Below, piece by piece: positions 46,441-58,162 of a stretch of DNA of 64,000 nt. The translations under genes were made by a program, and so were the position numbers. The DNA is from Allium sativum. Its lineage: Eukaryota; Streptophyta; Magnoliopsida; Asparagales; Amaryllidaceae. Each line of letters starts with the position of its first letter. The first letter of the stretch is position 1. The DNA lies in contig CM060924.1 of NCBI GenBank assembly GCA_030737875.1, positions 148,236,197 through 148,300,196 on the forward strand, written 5' to 3'. The notes beneath the pieces are model-generated. The model was not told the DNA's origin and searched no databases. It was given only the letters and a program-made list of their open reading frames with translations.

Positions 46441-46741
46441 CGTGACCCAGGTCGCCCCCCAGGTCGACTTCCTGGTCGACCTGGGTCGTGGGTGGGAAAT
46501 TTCCCGCCCAGCCAGGGTGTGTGTTTGAATTCGAATCTGAACTGTTTTTAAATCTGAACTGGAACTTCTGAAGGCCATAACTCCTTCATACGAAGTCCGA
46601 TTCACGCAAACTCGGACTCTATCTCAAGTAGAATTCCAAGGCGACCGCAATAGCGCACCCGTTTCCCTTAATTCTTCTCTTAAAAATTAAGTATACTTTG
46701 ATATGTTACTTTAATGTTTACAGAAAATATGGGGTGTTACA
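46441..46741 (-). repeat. Element C, 5' LTR, terminal piece
   Basis: Continuation of the LTR cut at 32327. It has a GTCGAC triplet at 46451, 46463 and 46475 (12-bp steps), an E2F-like palindrome at 46490-46509 (GGGTGGGAAATTTCCCGCCC, one change) and the conserved U3 block, and ends GGTGTTACA at 46741. Confidence 0.9.
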
Positions 46742-47017
46742 CAAATCGATCTCGAAATTGCAAAGACCTTGATGGCCGTGCCGTACACAAATGCAAATTA
46801 GAACAATTGTTCAGGATGCGTGAAAGAGATCCAAGTAGTATAGAAGATTGCTTAGAGCAGCGCCGCCATTAAAGTTTCCTTTTGAAAAAAAAGAGATAGC
46901 AAAGTAATATCTAAAAGATATACGGAGGGGCTGACAAACCAAAATAGTGTTTTCATCCGGTCGCTGAACAGCTCAATGATCAAATTAGTGGGCCCAGCAT
47001 TTGGGCAATTGGGGGGC
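46742..47017 (+). other. Element F, segment between insertion C and the 3' LTR
   Basis: Starts with CAAAT, the presumed duplication of C. No protein similarity. TTGGGGGGCC at 47009-47018 is a possible polypurine tract for the LTR that follows; no other strong candidate was seen. Confidence 0.4.
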
Positions 47018-48650
47018 CATCCAAAACAAGCACACATAGGTATGCATGGAATACCAATTAAATGTGCACAGGTAAGAAGATTAAAAAGCATCCATCTAGA
47101 GCATTCTCACAACGTCAGCTTTGTACTGATTACACTAAAAGTGTCCTATCAAGTTCCAGTTGGCATCTCGAAATTCAAATGTTCGCACAGTAACCAGAAA
47201 GACACATCAAGCCCCGCACTCACAAAAGATAGACAATATCGGTCCTCCTCAATGAAGCAATCCCTAATTTTATGCACGACCGCCCCCTCGAACAGTCAAG
47301 GTAAACCAACCAAACAATGCACGGCCAAATATGTCGAAGCCAGTAATTCCCAAAAGAAATCACAAACTTCGAGAGGCAAGCGTTAATCCCTAAAAATCCA
47401 TATGCACATTGAATAAAGAGTACGGAACGGGCATCATCAGGGTCGGTCGCACGAAGGGTTATTGAGGCACTTAAATGGTCACAATGGATAGAAATGACCA
47501 CAAGGTCAATTTCCAAATATCAAACCCAGAACAAATCAGGTCAACTAGTACGACCGAAGAAGATGGCGCGATATGTTATGAGAAGTGCAGCCCAAAGAGG
47601 GACAAATCGTACATTTTGTAAAGTCGCTTAGTGTTTATCCATCAAAAGACCGAGCCTGGGATGGAACTGCAAAACAAGCGCTCACAACATCTTAAATGAC
47701 CGCTTCTCCAACCAAGGTTAGATGCGAACCACGATTCATGTGCGGAAGCTAAGACCGTTCGTTCATATTGAGACGAAGCAGCTCAAACATCGTAACAAAG
47801 CAAGCCGCCCATTCAACATAGGCGGAAGCGATCTCATATCATAGCCGTCAGAACAAACAGCACCATGCAAGAACAACAAAGAGACGAGCGCCCTTGAACC
47901 AAGATAGTCGCCCGCGCAAGGGATAAAGGAGAATCGATTCCAGTCCCGTGTTCTGATCTTACAAAGTTCCCAAAGCATTCATCTTCGCAGGGACGCCCGC
48001 TCCTATGGACCCGCTCAACTACCTGAGGTGCTCGCTCCATAAAGCAACTCGCACATAACAACCAAACACAGCTCAGGACAGCTGGCCGATGGCATGATTG
48101 TAATTAATAGTACAAGCGACCCATAACCTAGAGAAATGGATTTCAGATCATTTCCCAGGGAATCTCACCTATAAATACACCATGGATACCAACATTAACG
48201 GGGTCGAATCTTTGAAACCACGAAGTGCTGCTAAATTCTATCCTCATTCATAGATCTGGCCATGACGTCAAGCTCAATCTTGTGATTCAAGGAAAACGAA
48301 TTCATCCTCTTTCCCAATCGTTCATCCATCCTTCTTCTCCTCAAATTCAACTATTCTCTTGTATAATTTCCTAGATTGAAATACATAAACGAGGATATAT
48401 TGAGTGAATATAGAGATGTACGAAAAAAAAGTTAATGTACTTTGTAATCCCCATTATAAGATCAGAAATCATCCTCATAGTGGACGTAGGCCTCATTAAC
48501 GGCTAAACCACTCTAAATCTCGTCTCTACTTTACTTTTCCCATAATTTTCATTTTGAATTGCTGATTATACACGGTTCCATTTATCTCTTACCAAATTGG
48601 TGAAGTACAGTTTAGTACCTTGGGTGTTTAGACCATTTCTGGTGTAAACA
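47018..48650 (+). repeat. Element F, 3' LTR (start uncertain)
   Basis: Plus-strand promoter features: TATAAATA at 48170-48177, then a leader-like stretch, then GTGGACGTAGGCCTCATTAA at about 48480-48499 followed by GGCTAAACCACTCTAAATC. This GGACGTAGGC...GGCNGAACCAC phrase is typical of the 3' part of Tat-type plant LTRs. The right edge is TGTAAACA at 48650, next to chromoviral pol of E with no PBS, so this is a 3' LTR end. The left boundary is a guess from the purine run. Confidence 0.55.
48170..48177 (+). promoter_or_regulatory. TATA box, F LTR
   Basis: TATAAATA in CACCTATAAATACACC. Confidence 0.6.
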
Positions 48651-49260
48651 CAACCCGTCTCAAGAAACCCTTGTCATCTATGGAGTATCTATTGAGTTGA
48701 CTAGAAGTCTCACCTCTAATTAACTTCTCTGTCATATCAACTATCTGAGGGTCTCCACGTTGCGTGGTTCTTATTGAGTCCAAAAGCGTAGGCCACACCT
48801 CTAGCATTGCTAATAAACCAAGTACAAACTCAAAAGAGGGTTTAAAGTCAAAGGTTACTATGTACTCCAAGTTTTGGCTTTCCACAAAGAGAAGACTTAA
48901 GGTCAGCTTTTTCCTAATTAAGGTGTCTGCTACCACATTGCCCTTGCCAAGGGTATAAGCAATCTCAAAATTGTACGAGGCAAGATATTCCATTAACCTC
49001 TGTTGTCTTAAGTTAAGATCTTCTTGTGAGAAAATGTATTTTAATGATTTATGGTCAGTAAATAATTCAAACCTTTCTCCTAGTAGGTAATGACGCTATG
49101 ACTTAAGAGCGAAAACAATGGCAGCTAGTTCTAAATCTTGACTTGGGTAATTCTTCTCATGTAACTTCAACTACCTTCCCCCATAACAAATTATCTTGCC
49201 TTCTTGCATCAGGACAACGCCTAATCCAGTGCCGCATGGGTCTGTGTATACAGTAAACCT
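48651..49260 (-). pseudogene. RNase H and integrase start of element E
   Basis: RNase H retains [10 protein letters not shown] (about 49245), LELAAIVFALKS, FTDHKSLKY and NVVADTLIRK, so the acidic residues are mostly present. In-frame stops follow YGGR (49171) and FALKS, both explainable as CAG or TGG to TAG. The frame then runs through the linker GETSSQLNRYSID to the F junction at 48650, where chromoviral similarity ends abruptly. Confidence 0.85.
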
Positions 49261-49929
49261 CTTACCCCCATCAGGAAATGTCAGAACTAGGTCTGCTGTT
49301 AGAGCCCTTTTCAAACGTTGGAAAGAGATATGACAATCCAAATCCCAAGCGAAGGTTAGGTTCTTCTTCGTCAACCTTGTAAGTGGGGCTGAGATCTTCG
49401 CAAATTCTTTAATGAACTTCCTGTAATAGCCCGCTAGCTCGAGAAAGCTTCGTACTTCGGTTGCATTCCGTGGAATCTTCCAATCTTGCACTGCTACTAC
49501 TTTTGCGGGATCCACAGCTATCCCCCCTTTAGACACCACATGTACAAGAAACCTTACTTCTTCTCTCCAAAAATGGCATTTGGAGAATTTTGCTTTCAGC
49601 CGATGCGCTAGAAGAGTATCCATAACTTCCCTTAAATGGAAAGCATGTTCTTCCTCACTTTTTGAGAAAATCAAAATGTCGTCCACGAAGACCACCATAA
49701 ACTTATTAAGGAACTCCCTAAACACCCTACTCATCAAGTCTACGAAATAAGCGGGTGCGTTTGTCATGGTGAAAGGCATCATAAGCCATTTGAAGAAACC
49801 ATCCGGGGTCCTGAACGCGGTCTTATCTATGCTGTCTTCAGCCACTCTTAGCTGATGAAATCCGGTAGATGATCTAGTTGGGAGAAAACTGATGCACCAA
49901 CGAGTTGGTCGAACAAGTCGTCTATTCTT
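49261..49929 (-). pseudogene. Reverse transcriptase of element E, C-terminal part
   Basis: Open frame from 49845 downward with [11 protein letters not shown] (FVDD box), the KFSKCHFW region and the connection [20 protein letters not shown]. The fingers/palm region at 49846-49929 is shifted by a small deletion. Element G separates it from its N-terminal part at 60739. Confidence 0.87.
49925..49929. other. Target site duplication of element G (left)
   Basis: TTCTT, identical to 60734-60738. Confidence 0.9.
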
Positions 49930-51835
49930 TGTAACACCCCACCTCCGCTAGGGTCACTCACAAAGGGAATGCACTAGGTTTGGTGAAGCATTATCGAGGT
50001 AAACATGCACATAAATATTACAAGATAGAACATGTATAAAACAGCGGAAGTAAAACAAATTTCATTACCTTATAAAATAAGGTCTAAAGCCTTTTACATC
50101 AGAGTACATCAAGACCTGTCTTGCAATAGTAAAGAAGCATAAAACCTTTTCATAAATTATTCCCCAAAAAAAAGCGGTGAAGCAGCCATAGCCAAGAGAA
50201 AACCAAGCTATACATGATGACCTTCAAGCATAAGAGGTCCGAACTAAACAACATCATTTCCTGTCTGAAAACCTGGGGGGAAAAACGGATGACAAAGAGG
50301 CGAAACAAAACGGGGTCAGTCATAAAGACTGGTAAGTCCTATCTACTTCCAGCATAAAAACAGGTAAAGGTAACATGACATGCATAAACTGAAAGTAAAC
50401 ATAAGGATGATGACAAGATAGATAAGCTATACCAAGATAACCGGATAAACTACCGTATCAAGACAAACTAAGGTATCATGATAAACTACAGTGTCAAGCT
50501 AAATCAAGGTATCATGTCGTCAGGTTTCTATCAAGTGAAGTATCCCAAGGTATCTATCATATATAATATCCCGAGGTTACTATCAAGTATATTTCTCATG
50601 GTTCTAACATGTATATTTGCTTTGCACCTCTCGTACTAGTATCCCAACCCGCGACATGTGTTAACTATGAGTGTCCCTTGCCCAATGTCATGTAATGGTC
50701 CATGTCAACCTAATATATAGCATATGTAGGTTTTCCCACTCATGTTTCTTTCCATGTATAAGTTCAGTCCTTTGCCGTAGGCCGTACGGGCTTTCCCACG
50801 TAAATCTATGCCACCTCAACGTAGTACCATTTTATCCTTGAAGTTATTTTGGACTGCTACCCTTGATCTAGTTATGTTTTCTTACCATTAACTATCACGC
50901 GTTCACTTAGGATTTATGCCACCAAGGACCACTAGGGATTATGCTACCTAATGAACGTTTCCGTGTCTCGGTTTGGGTTCAGGCCACCTAGGGCCACTAG
51001 GGATTACGCCACCCGTCAACTGCGCCCTTTATCCCACATATATATCGTGAATCGTTTTCCATGTCTATACGCACATGTATCTCAATGTGCCACCCGAGTT
51101 CCATGCCAGGGAAAATCGAGAAATACAGAACTCGGTCGGGAGCTTTAAGTCGTCTTCTGATGCAGATATCAAGGTCTGTTTTTGTATCCGTGGCTATGGT
51201 CCCACGTGACCCCTCCCTCAACTACTGAAAGGCAATCCAAGAAAGATCATGTATGAGAACCACATCCCGGCCCCACTATAGCCCCACTTTCCTATGGGCC
51301 AACCTCACCCATGACTCGATAGCAAGAACATGGTCTGTTGGGGGTTCTCTGCCTTTCCGTTCGTACACGATTGACTAAAGATGGTAGGTAGTCGGCGACG
51401 TGCTATTCAGGGCAAAAATCAAGTATCGTCGACTCCACGCTAATCCATCCCAGTCTTTAGGTCGCTCGCATAGCAACCAAGGCATACTCTTGGCTCTTCT
51501 ACCGCAGACCTTAACCTCTGTGAGGCTGGGTTTCATGGACCATCTGCCACCTCACAGAGGGATACCAAGAGTACCCTCACGTCCCCCGTAGCTACCGCTT
51601 CGTCACCCAGTTCGTTGGAGCCTTTATCCCAGTCGGATAATTTGCTCCTCCTTCTCGTGTGTTTAAGCGATGACCTACCGTATCGTGTTATTCATCTATC
51701 TGTGAACTGGTCCAAATCTCTTGACTAAGAATTATTACTTAGTTTCCCAAACTAAGGTTTACCACTTAGTCTCCTTTCCCGTTATCCTTGTTAATCCCGG
51801 TTTTCCACCTAGTCCCCTGAACTATGGTTTTGTCT

Positions 51836-52650
51836 AATGGGTTAAGTATTGTCATTTAAGTTCATGACTTAACCTGCCTACGAATCATGTCAAGATTTGG
51901 CTAAGTATTCAAGTCCAAGACCTAGCCCTACAAGTTGGTTAAGTATAACAAGAAGCTCAGGACTTAACCCTATTCAATCATCAAGTCAATTTGGTTAAGT
52001 ATTTGTTTATCTTAACCCTATCAGGTTATCATGTTAGATTGGTTAAGCACAGCCTATCTTAACCTCATCGGATTATCGAGTCGGATTGGTTAAGTATAGG
52101 TTAACTTAACCTCATCCACTAATCGTATTATAATGGTTAAGTATATTTAAAAGGTCTTATGACTTAACCCTATCAGGTCCGCATATTAGATTGGTTAAGT
52201 ATTTGTTACTTAACCTCATCAAATCATCATGTATAATTGGTTAAGTATGAGTTACTTAACCCCATTAAATTATCTTGTTAAGTTGGTTAAGTATTGGCTA
52301 CTTAACCTCATTGAATTATCAAGTTTAGATTGGTTAAGTGTTTAACTTAACCCCATCGAATTACCGTGTTTAGATTAGTTAAGTGTAGGTTACTTAACCC
52401 CATCTAATTACCGCGTTTAGATTAGTTAAGTCTAAATTACTTAACCCCATCTAATTACCAAGTCGGATTAGTTAAGTGTAAATTACTTAACCCCATCTAA
52501 TTACCAAGTCGGTTTAGTTAAGCGTTAATTACTTAACCCCATCCCCTAATTGTCTTGTATGGTTAAGTGTCATTAAGAAATCAAGTCCGGTCCCACTTAA
52601 CCTACCCATTCGTGTCATATCGGTTAAGTGTCATTAGTCAAATTTACTTA
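51836..52650 (-). repeat. GGTTAAGT/ACTTAACC hairpin array, G left LTR
   Basis: About 18 units, many of the form GGTTAAGTATGAGTTACTT then AACC (52240-52262), with short loops, separated by CATCTAATTACC-type text; period near 45-50 bp. It is more regular than the array in C. Confidence 0.82.
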
Positions 52651-52699
52651 ACCTTATCATGTGGCATTAATTTAATTAATGCACTCTCAACCTCTCACA

Positions 52700-52879
52700 T
52701 TAGACCTTGTTGTGGTTACTAGTTAAGCCGGGCGGGTCCGGGTAGTTTTACACCACAACCTAGTCTAACCTCGGGTCTTAAGCGCGACATGACCAACTTC
52801 TCACATTGGATCCTATTGTTTGTAGCCACTAGTTAAGCCGGGCGGGTCCGGGTAGATTTATGCTACAAACTCCACCCAA
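52700..52879 (-). repeat. Tandem pair of conserved stem-loops, G left LTR
   Basis: 52700-52768 and 52806-52879, starts 106 bp apart. The second has arms TTGG/CCAA and GTTTGTAGC/GCTACAAAC, base changes on both sides compared with the TTAG/CTAA and GTTTGCGGC/GCCGCAAAC of A. Confidence 0.82.
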
Positions 52880-53145
52880 CCTCGAGTTGGCCACTTTCAT
52901 GTTTGGTCTAGTGTCTTATTACACTTACAACCCACACATGTCTAATTCAAGTTCCATGTCTTCCTATGTGTCATGACCACATTTAAATGTATCATGAATG
53001 TCATGTTCACATGTAAACCCCATGTCAAGTTTTCTTGTCATATTCACGGTTTCCCTAAGCTACCCAAACGTATTTCCAACCCAAGTGGAAGCAAGTCACA
53101 TGGTAAGGATACTATGCTACATATTGGCCTCAAAACATGGACGAC

Positions 53146-53360
53146 GTCAAAAGGGGTTGGCCATAAACATGCATAGTAGCATAAGGGAATTTGGCCACAA
53201 ACATGCATAGAATCATAAGGGAATTTGGCCACAAACATGCATAGTATCATAAGGGAATTTGGCCACAAACATGCATAATATCATAAGGGAATTTGGCCAC
53301 AAATATGCATAGAATCATAAGGGAATTTGGCCACAAACATGCATGATAACATAAGGGGTT
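53146..53360. repeat. 34-bp minisatellite, G left LTR
   Basis: About six copies of a 34-bp unit containing CATAAGGGAATTTGGCCACA and ending ACATGCATAGAAT. Unit starts at 53180, 53214, 53248 and so on. Same array at about 59476-59690. Confidence 0.88.
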
Positions 53361-53914
53361 TGGGTTCATTTATATGCATAAGCCCCAAAGTCAAATCTTT
53401 GCCAATGTTTCACAAGTCAAATGGTTCCCAAAGGTTCATGCTAGCATTCCATAGATAAAGATTCAAACTTGCAAGATAAACTAGGTTGAGCATAACATGA
53501 GTGGCATGATTAAGTCGCTACAACTTAGCCCAAGGTCATAGATCCTAGAAAAGGGCCAAAGTTAGGTTCACATAGGCTAGCATACTTATGTTTCATCTCG
53601 TTTTATCCCATGTCACATTAGAACCACCTTTAGAATCTACAAGTAGCTAGAACTTACATAGCGAGGCTTAGGGAAAGATCATGAATCATCTTGACCAAGA
53701 AAGGTGGCTCCTTTGTTGAAGAATCGTCATGAAACTTGCATAGCAACGTTGATTCACTCCCTTGATTTGATGTAGCAAGCTAGCACCTTTGATTCAGATC
53801 CGATTTGAATGCATGAGCTCTTGGAGTTGGAGATGGAGGCCATGATCAAGATAGATTTTGGCGGCACTTCGTGGCATGAGTGATTTGTTAGGGTTTAGGG
53901 TAGGCTTAGGGGTC

Positions 53915-53922
53915 TTTTTATA
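53915..53922 (-). promoter_or_regulatory. TATA box, G left LTR
   Basis: TATAAAAA on the minus strand; right LTR copy at 60245-60252. Confidence 0.65.
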
Positions 53923-54054
53923 GAGATAAGGAGTAGTTTAGGCCATAGGATAAACCCAAGGATAGATCTGAGCCCTCAAAATCCGTCACAAACCTCAAAA
54001 CATGTCTTGAGGAACAAGTCAGGTGCACCCAGGCCAAACTGGCCGACCACCCAA

Positions 54055-54128
54055 ATCGACAGGGGTGTCGACTGGGCAGTCGACACAACCTGGGGTGTGT
54101 CGACTCCCAAGTCGACTCCCCAGTCGAC
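54055..54128 (-). promoter_or_regulatory. GTCGAC double triplet, G left LTR
   Basis: ATCGAC 54055, GTCGAC 54067 and 54079; then GTCGAC 54099, 54111 and 54123. Spacing 12-12-20-12-12, the same as the first two triplets of A. Confidence 0.8.
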
Positions 54129-54136
54129 TTGGGGGT

Positions 54137-54155
54137 GGCGGGAATTTTTCCCGCC
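54137..54155. promoter_or_regulatory. E2F-like palindrome, G left LTR
   Basis: GGCGGGAATTTTTCCCGCC; both half sites are intact, 8 bp from the nearest GTCGAC. Right LTR copy at 60467-60485. Confidence 0.65.
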
Positions 54156-54403
54156 TCTTCTGCTTGGCTGAATTTGAAATCTGAATTCAAATTTGAACTT
54201 GTTTTTGAACTTGAAATTTTCTGAAAATTTTGACGGGCCATAACATGGTCATCTGGACTCCGATTTTCGTAAACTCAGACTCTATTTCGCGTAATTTTCC
54301 GAGACGAACGCAATGGCATAGCCCGTTTCCCTTGATTCCGATTTATAATTAAATTCTGCCTTGATTCTCGTCTTTGCATGTTGTAAAAATCCGGGTTGTT
54401 ACA

Positions 54404-55040
54404 TCCTCCCCAACTTAAAGGATTTCGTCCTCGAAATCTCCAAGTCAGGAAGAACGTATCCTACCATCCATCATCCATCTACTAAAAACATCATCCACAG
54501 GCAACCATGGTCCTTAAAAGACTCCTAATGCTTTATGAACACATGCAGAAAGTGTGTGTATATGTTCCTTAGCTAATGCTAATGATCAGGCCTGAATGAT
54601 CTTCCTAATGAAAAATATATTTAGTGCCATGAGTCCAACATGTATGCAAATAGTCCTAGTCATATAAACACTACATGCTTGCACCAACATTCATCCACAT
54701 GCAACATCCACATGATAACATATTCAATTTCATCCGTAAACAAGTATAAATACTCGTGCATATGAAATGCAAAATGTGAGTGCGTCGATATAGTATCTAA
54801 CGTGTATTCGCGCATCCACGAGCAACCACTTGCAACCATTTGCAACCATATCAATCATAACATGTTTCAAATACATGTTTACATCCATAGAGTTCTACCT
54901 AAGGTTCCCAATATAGGATCGAGAAGATAAACCAGACAAACTCCTTACGGGGTTTGCAACAGAAACAGGACCGAGATGATATCCACCAAGCGATAGCATG
55001 CAAGCAAGCTCTACAGGAGAACCAGGGATCAACGATATAC
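54404..55040 (-). other. PPT and 3' noncoding region of element G
   Basis: PPT TCCTCCCCAACTT at 54404-54416 (AAGTTGGGGAGGA in element orientation), then the TTTCGTCCTCGAAAT relic and noncoding DNA homologous to B 11583-12110. Confidence 0.7.
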
Positions 55041-56170
55041 TCTTAAAAAGAGACATGATGCGCGCGTCTAAGCCGCATTCCCTTGAGCTTGATTCCATTG
55101 TGCCTTGACCGCCTTTGACTTCATGATTTCGTAGCTCCTTGATTCCTATTTCCAAGGTATGAGTTGGAACTCATTTCACGGTCACCTCTCGTTCCACTTT
55201 CACTTATTCTTTCCCCAGTATGCTCGGCCAAACTATATCTGCATACTCATGCAAGCTTTCCAAAATTCACTAGTGAATTCTGGATCTCGTTTACCGATGT
55301 CAATCCATGTCACCATGCGTACCTACTAGGGTGATTCCTATAGCTCATGCTTAAGCGGAATGAACCATCCGCCTTATTGGGGAACGTTGCTTGATCGGAT
55401 CAGAGGTTTCCGATAAATACATCAAGTGATTCTAGGTAACTAACCATGACAAAGCCCAAAAGGTTACACGAGGCTTCGAGGGTATTACCAAAGCAAGCCA
55501 AGAGTCTGACTACCCTCTTTTCAAAACCGAGAATAGTATCCCTTACTGGATAACCACTTTACCCCTAGAATCCATCCATAGCCCAACGATAGAAGCATTG
55601 CTTCTAATCTCAACAATTGGCATAGACGTTCTCAAATCCAAACAAGTCATGAATATATTGACCGACTCTCCAACCAGATTTTTGGGACAAAAATGGGATC
55701 CTCTACCATGCTAGTACTAATGTCAGAGACTTAACTATCGAGGCAGACTTAAATGATGCGATGATCAAAACAAAGTCTGGACGGGATGATAGAAAAGAAA
55801 GGCTAAACCTTTAACAGAAACGGTACCATTCTTCTTAGGTACGCTCGGAGTGAGAGCATACAATTGCCCTCTCGCTGATCTTGTCCTTGCCTTCCTTCGT
55901 GGACTAATCCATACCAACAAGTTGCTTATCCTTACGTCCGTGTCCTTTATCCTTGCTCTTATTACACTTCGTTGTAACACGGTAACAGGTCCCTCGAGAA
56001 CTTCCTCCATCGCACGGGAAAACACTTACGTAGCTAGACAAGGATTAGTCGCAGTTAAAACTACTGTGACTACAGATGGAGGAAAGAAAGGAAAAGGGAT
56101 TCGATCAAGGAAACAAATGATAGTGCTAATGGCTTTTGGGGAATGACCTTTAAAAACTTTTCTTAAAAAA
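55041..56170 (-). pseudogene. Collapsed gag-pol remnants of element G
   Basis: Islands in order: chromodomain tail (about 55055-55190), a short integrase scrap around 55255-55300, an RT scrap (GAATGAACCATCCGCCTTAT, 55357-55376), protease (about 55420-55710), and GAG tail/N-terminal scraps (about 55800-56110). No usable frame. The GAG part includes a CTACTGTGACTACAGATGGA stretch (56062-56081) whose homologue in C is at about 28296-28315, so the two elements share an unusual deletion product. Confidence 0.7.
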
Positions 56171-56244
56171 TGCTTCTTTGTAAATGGTTTTTCAAATAGT
56201 TTTCAGAAGGTTTTAAAAACTTTTGCCCAGTCTGGTAACCTTCT

Positions 56245-56256
56245 GCTCTGATACCA
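56245..56256 (-). other. Primer-binding site of element G
   Basis: GCTCTGATACCA, reverse complement of the initiator-Met PBS. Confidence 0.93.
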
Positions 56257-58162
56257 AATGTAACACCCCACCTCCGCTAGGGTCACTCACAAAGGGAATG
56301 CACTAGGTTTGGTGAAGCATTATCGAGGTAAACATGCACAGAAATATTACAAGACAGAACATATATAAAACAGCGGAAGTAAAACAAAATTCATTACCTT
56401 ATAAAATAAGGTCTAAAGCATTTTACATCAGAGTACATCCAGACCTGTCTTGCAATAGTAAAGAAGCATAAAACCTTTTCATAAATTATTCCCCAAAATA
56501 AAGCGGTGAAGCGGCCATAGCCAAGAGAAAACCAAGCTATACATGATGACCTTCAAGCATAAGAGGTCCGAACTAAACAACATCATTTCCTCTCTGAAAA
56601 CCTGGGGGGGAAAACGGATGACAAAGAGGCGAAACAAAACGGGGTCAGTCATAAAGACTGGTAAGTCCTATCTACTTCCAGCATAAAAACAGGTAAAGGT
56701 AACATGACATGCATAAACTGAAAGTAAACAAAAGGATGATGACAAGATAGATAAGCTATACCAAGATAACCGGATAAACTACCGTATCAAGACAAACTAA
56801 GGTATCATGATAAACTACGGTGTCAAGCTAAATCAAGGTATCATGTCGTCAGGTTTCTATCAAGTGAAGTATCCCAAGGTATCTATCATATATAATATCC
56901 CGAGGTTACTATCAAGTATATTTCTTGTGGTTCTAACATGTATATTTGCTCTGCACCTCTCGTACTAGTATCCCAACCCGCGACATGTGTTAACTATGAA
57001 TGTCCCTTGCCCAATGTCATGTAATGGTCCATGTCAACCTAATATATAGCATATGTAGGTTTTCCCACTCATGTTTCTTTCCATGTATAAGTTCAGTCCT
57101 TTGCCGTAGGCCGTACGGGCTTTCCCACGTAAATCTATGCCACCTCAACGTAGTACCATTTTATCCTTGAAGTTATTTTGGACTGCTACTCTTGATCTAG
57201 TTACGTTTTCTTACCATGAACTATCACGCGTTCACTTAGGATTTATGCCACCTAGGACCACCAGGGATTATGCTACCTAATGAACGTTTCCGCGTCTCGG
57301 TTTGGGTTCAGGCCACCTAGGGCCACTAGAGATTACGCCACCCGTCAACCGTGCCCTTTATCCCACGTATATATCGTGAATCGTTTTCCATGTCTAGACG
57401 CACATGTATCTCAATGTGCCACCCGAGTTCCATGCCAGGGCAAATCGATAAATACAGAACTCGGTCGGGAGCTTTAAGTCGTCTGCTGATGCAGATATCA
57501 AGGTCTGTTTTTGTATCCGTGGCTATGGTCCCACGTGACCCCTCCCTCAACTACTGAAAGGCAATCCAAGAAAGATCATGTATGAGAACCACAACCCGGC
57601 CCCACTTTAGCCCCACATTCCTATGGGCCAACCTCACCCATGACTCGATAGCAAGAACATGGTCTGTAGGGGGTTCTCTGCCTTTCCGTTCGTACATGAT
57701 TGACTAAAGATGGTAGGTAGTCGGCGACGTGCTATCCAGGGCAAAAATCAAGTATCGTCGACTCCACGCTAATCCATCCCAGTCTTTAGGTCGCTCGCAT
57801 AGCAACCAAGGCATACTCTTGGCTCTTCTACCGCAGACCTTAACCTCTGTGAGGCCGGGTTTCATGGACCATCTGCCACCTCACAGAGGGATACCAAGAG
57901 TACCCTCACGTCCCCCGAAGCTACCGCTTCGTCACCCAGTTCGTTGGAGCCTTTATCCCAGTCGGATAATTTGCTCCTCCTTCTCGTGTGTTATAAGCGA
58001 TGACCTACCGTATCGGGTTACTCATCTATCTGTGAACTGGTCCAAATCTCTTGACTAAGAATTATTACTTAGTTTCCCAAACTAAGGTTTACCACCTAGT
58101 CTCCTTTCCCGTTATCCTTGTTAATCCCGGTTTTCGACCTAGTCCCCTGAACTAGGGTTTTG

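Larger units (their letters stand above)
22172..46741 (-). mobile_element. Element C: chromovirus derivative with collapsed internal region, host of D
   Basis: LTRs of about 4.03 kb (22172-26201 and 28599-32327 plus 46441-46741) flank a 2.4-kb internal region. PBS and PPT are present. The internal region retains short islands of every chromoviral domain in order, with most of each deleted. Element D splits the right LTR. C without D is about 10.5 kb. It is inserted in F upstream of the antisense ORF. Confidence 0.88.
49930..54403 (-). repeat. Element G, 3' LTR (4474 bp)
   Basis: TGTAACACCCC...GGGTTGTTACA. Contents: GGTATCATG-type repeats (50440-50590), hairpin array 51836-52650, stem-loops 52700-52879, 34-bp minisatellite 53146-53360, TATA 53915, GTCGAC triplets 54055-54128, E2F-like palindrome 54137-54155. 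An inverted repeat CCTCTGTGAGG/CCTCACAGAGG spans 51515-51559. No genes. Confidence 0.92.

Noticed and set aside
46976..48061. Possible host gene from ORFs of 136, 98 and 75 residues
   Set aside because: They lie in and before a plus-strand Tat-type LTR with TATA box and the GGACGTAGGC phrase; no domain was recognised.
50951..51591. ORFs of 63-74 residues conserved between the two G LTRs (57280-58058)
   Set aside because: LTR duplication accounts for the conservation; frames are changed by single-base differences between the copies.
51836..52650. CRISPR-like array (regular palindromic repeats with spacers)
   Set aside because: Plant retrotransposon LTR, repeats and spacers both vary gradually, no cas genes, and the same array is copied in the partner LTR.
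53044..53268. Cysteine-rich 74-residue ORF (MWPNSLMILCMF...), also at 59374-59598
   Set aside because: Reads through the 34-bp minisatellite in alternating frames; repeat artefact.
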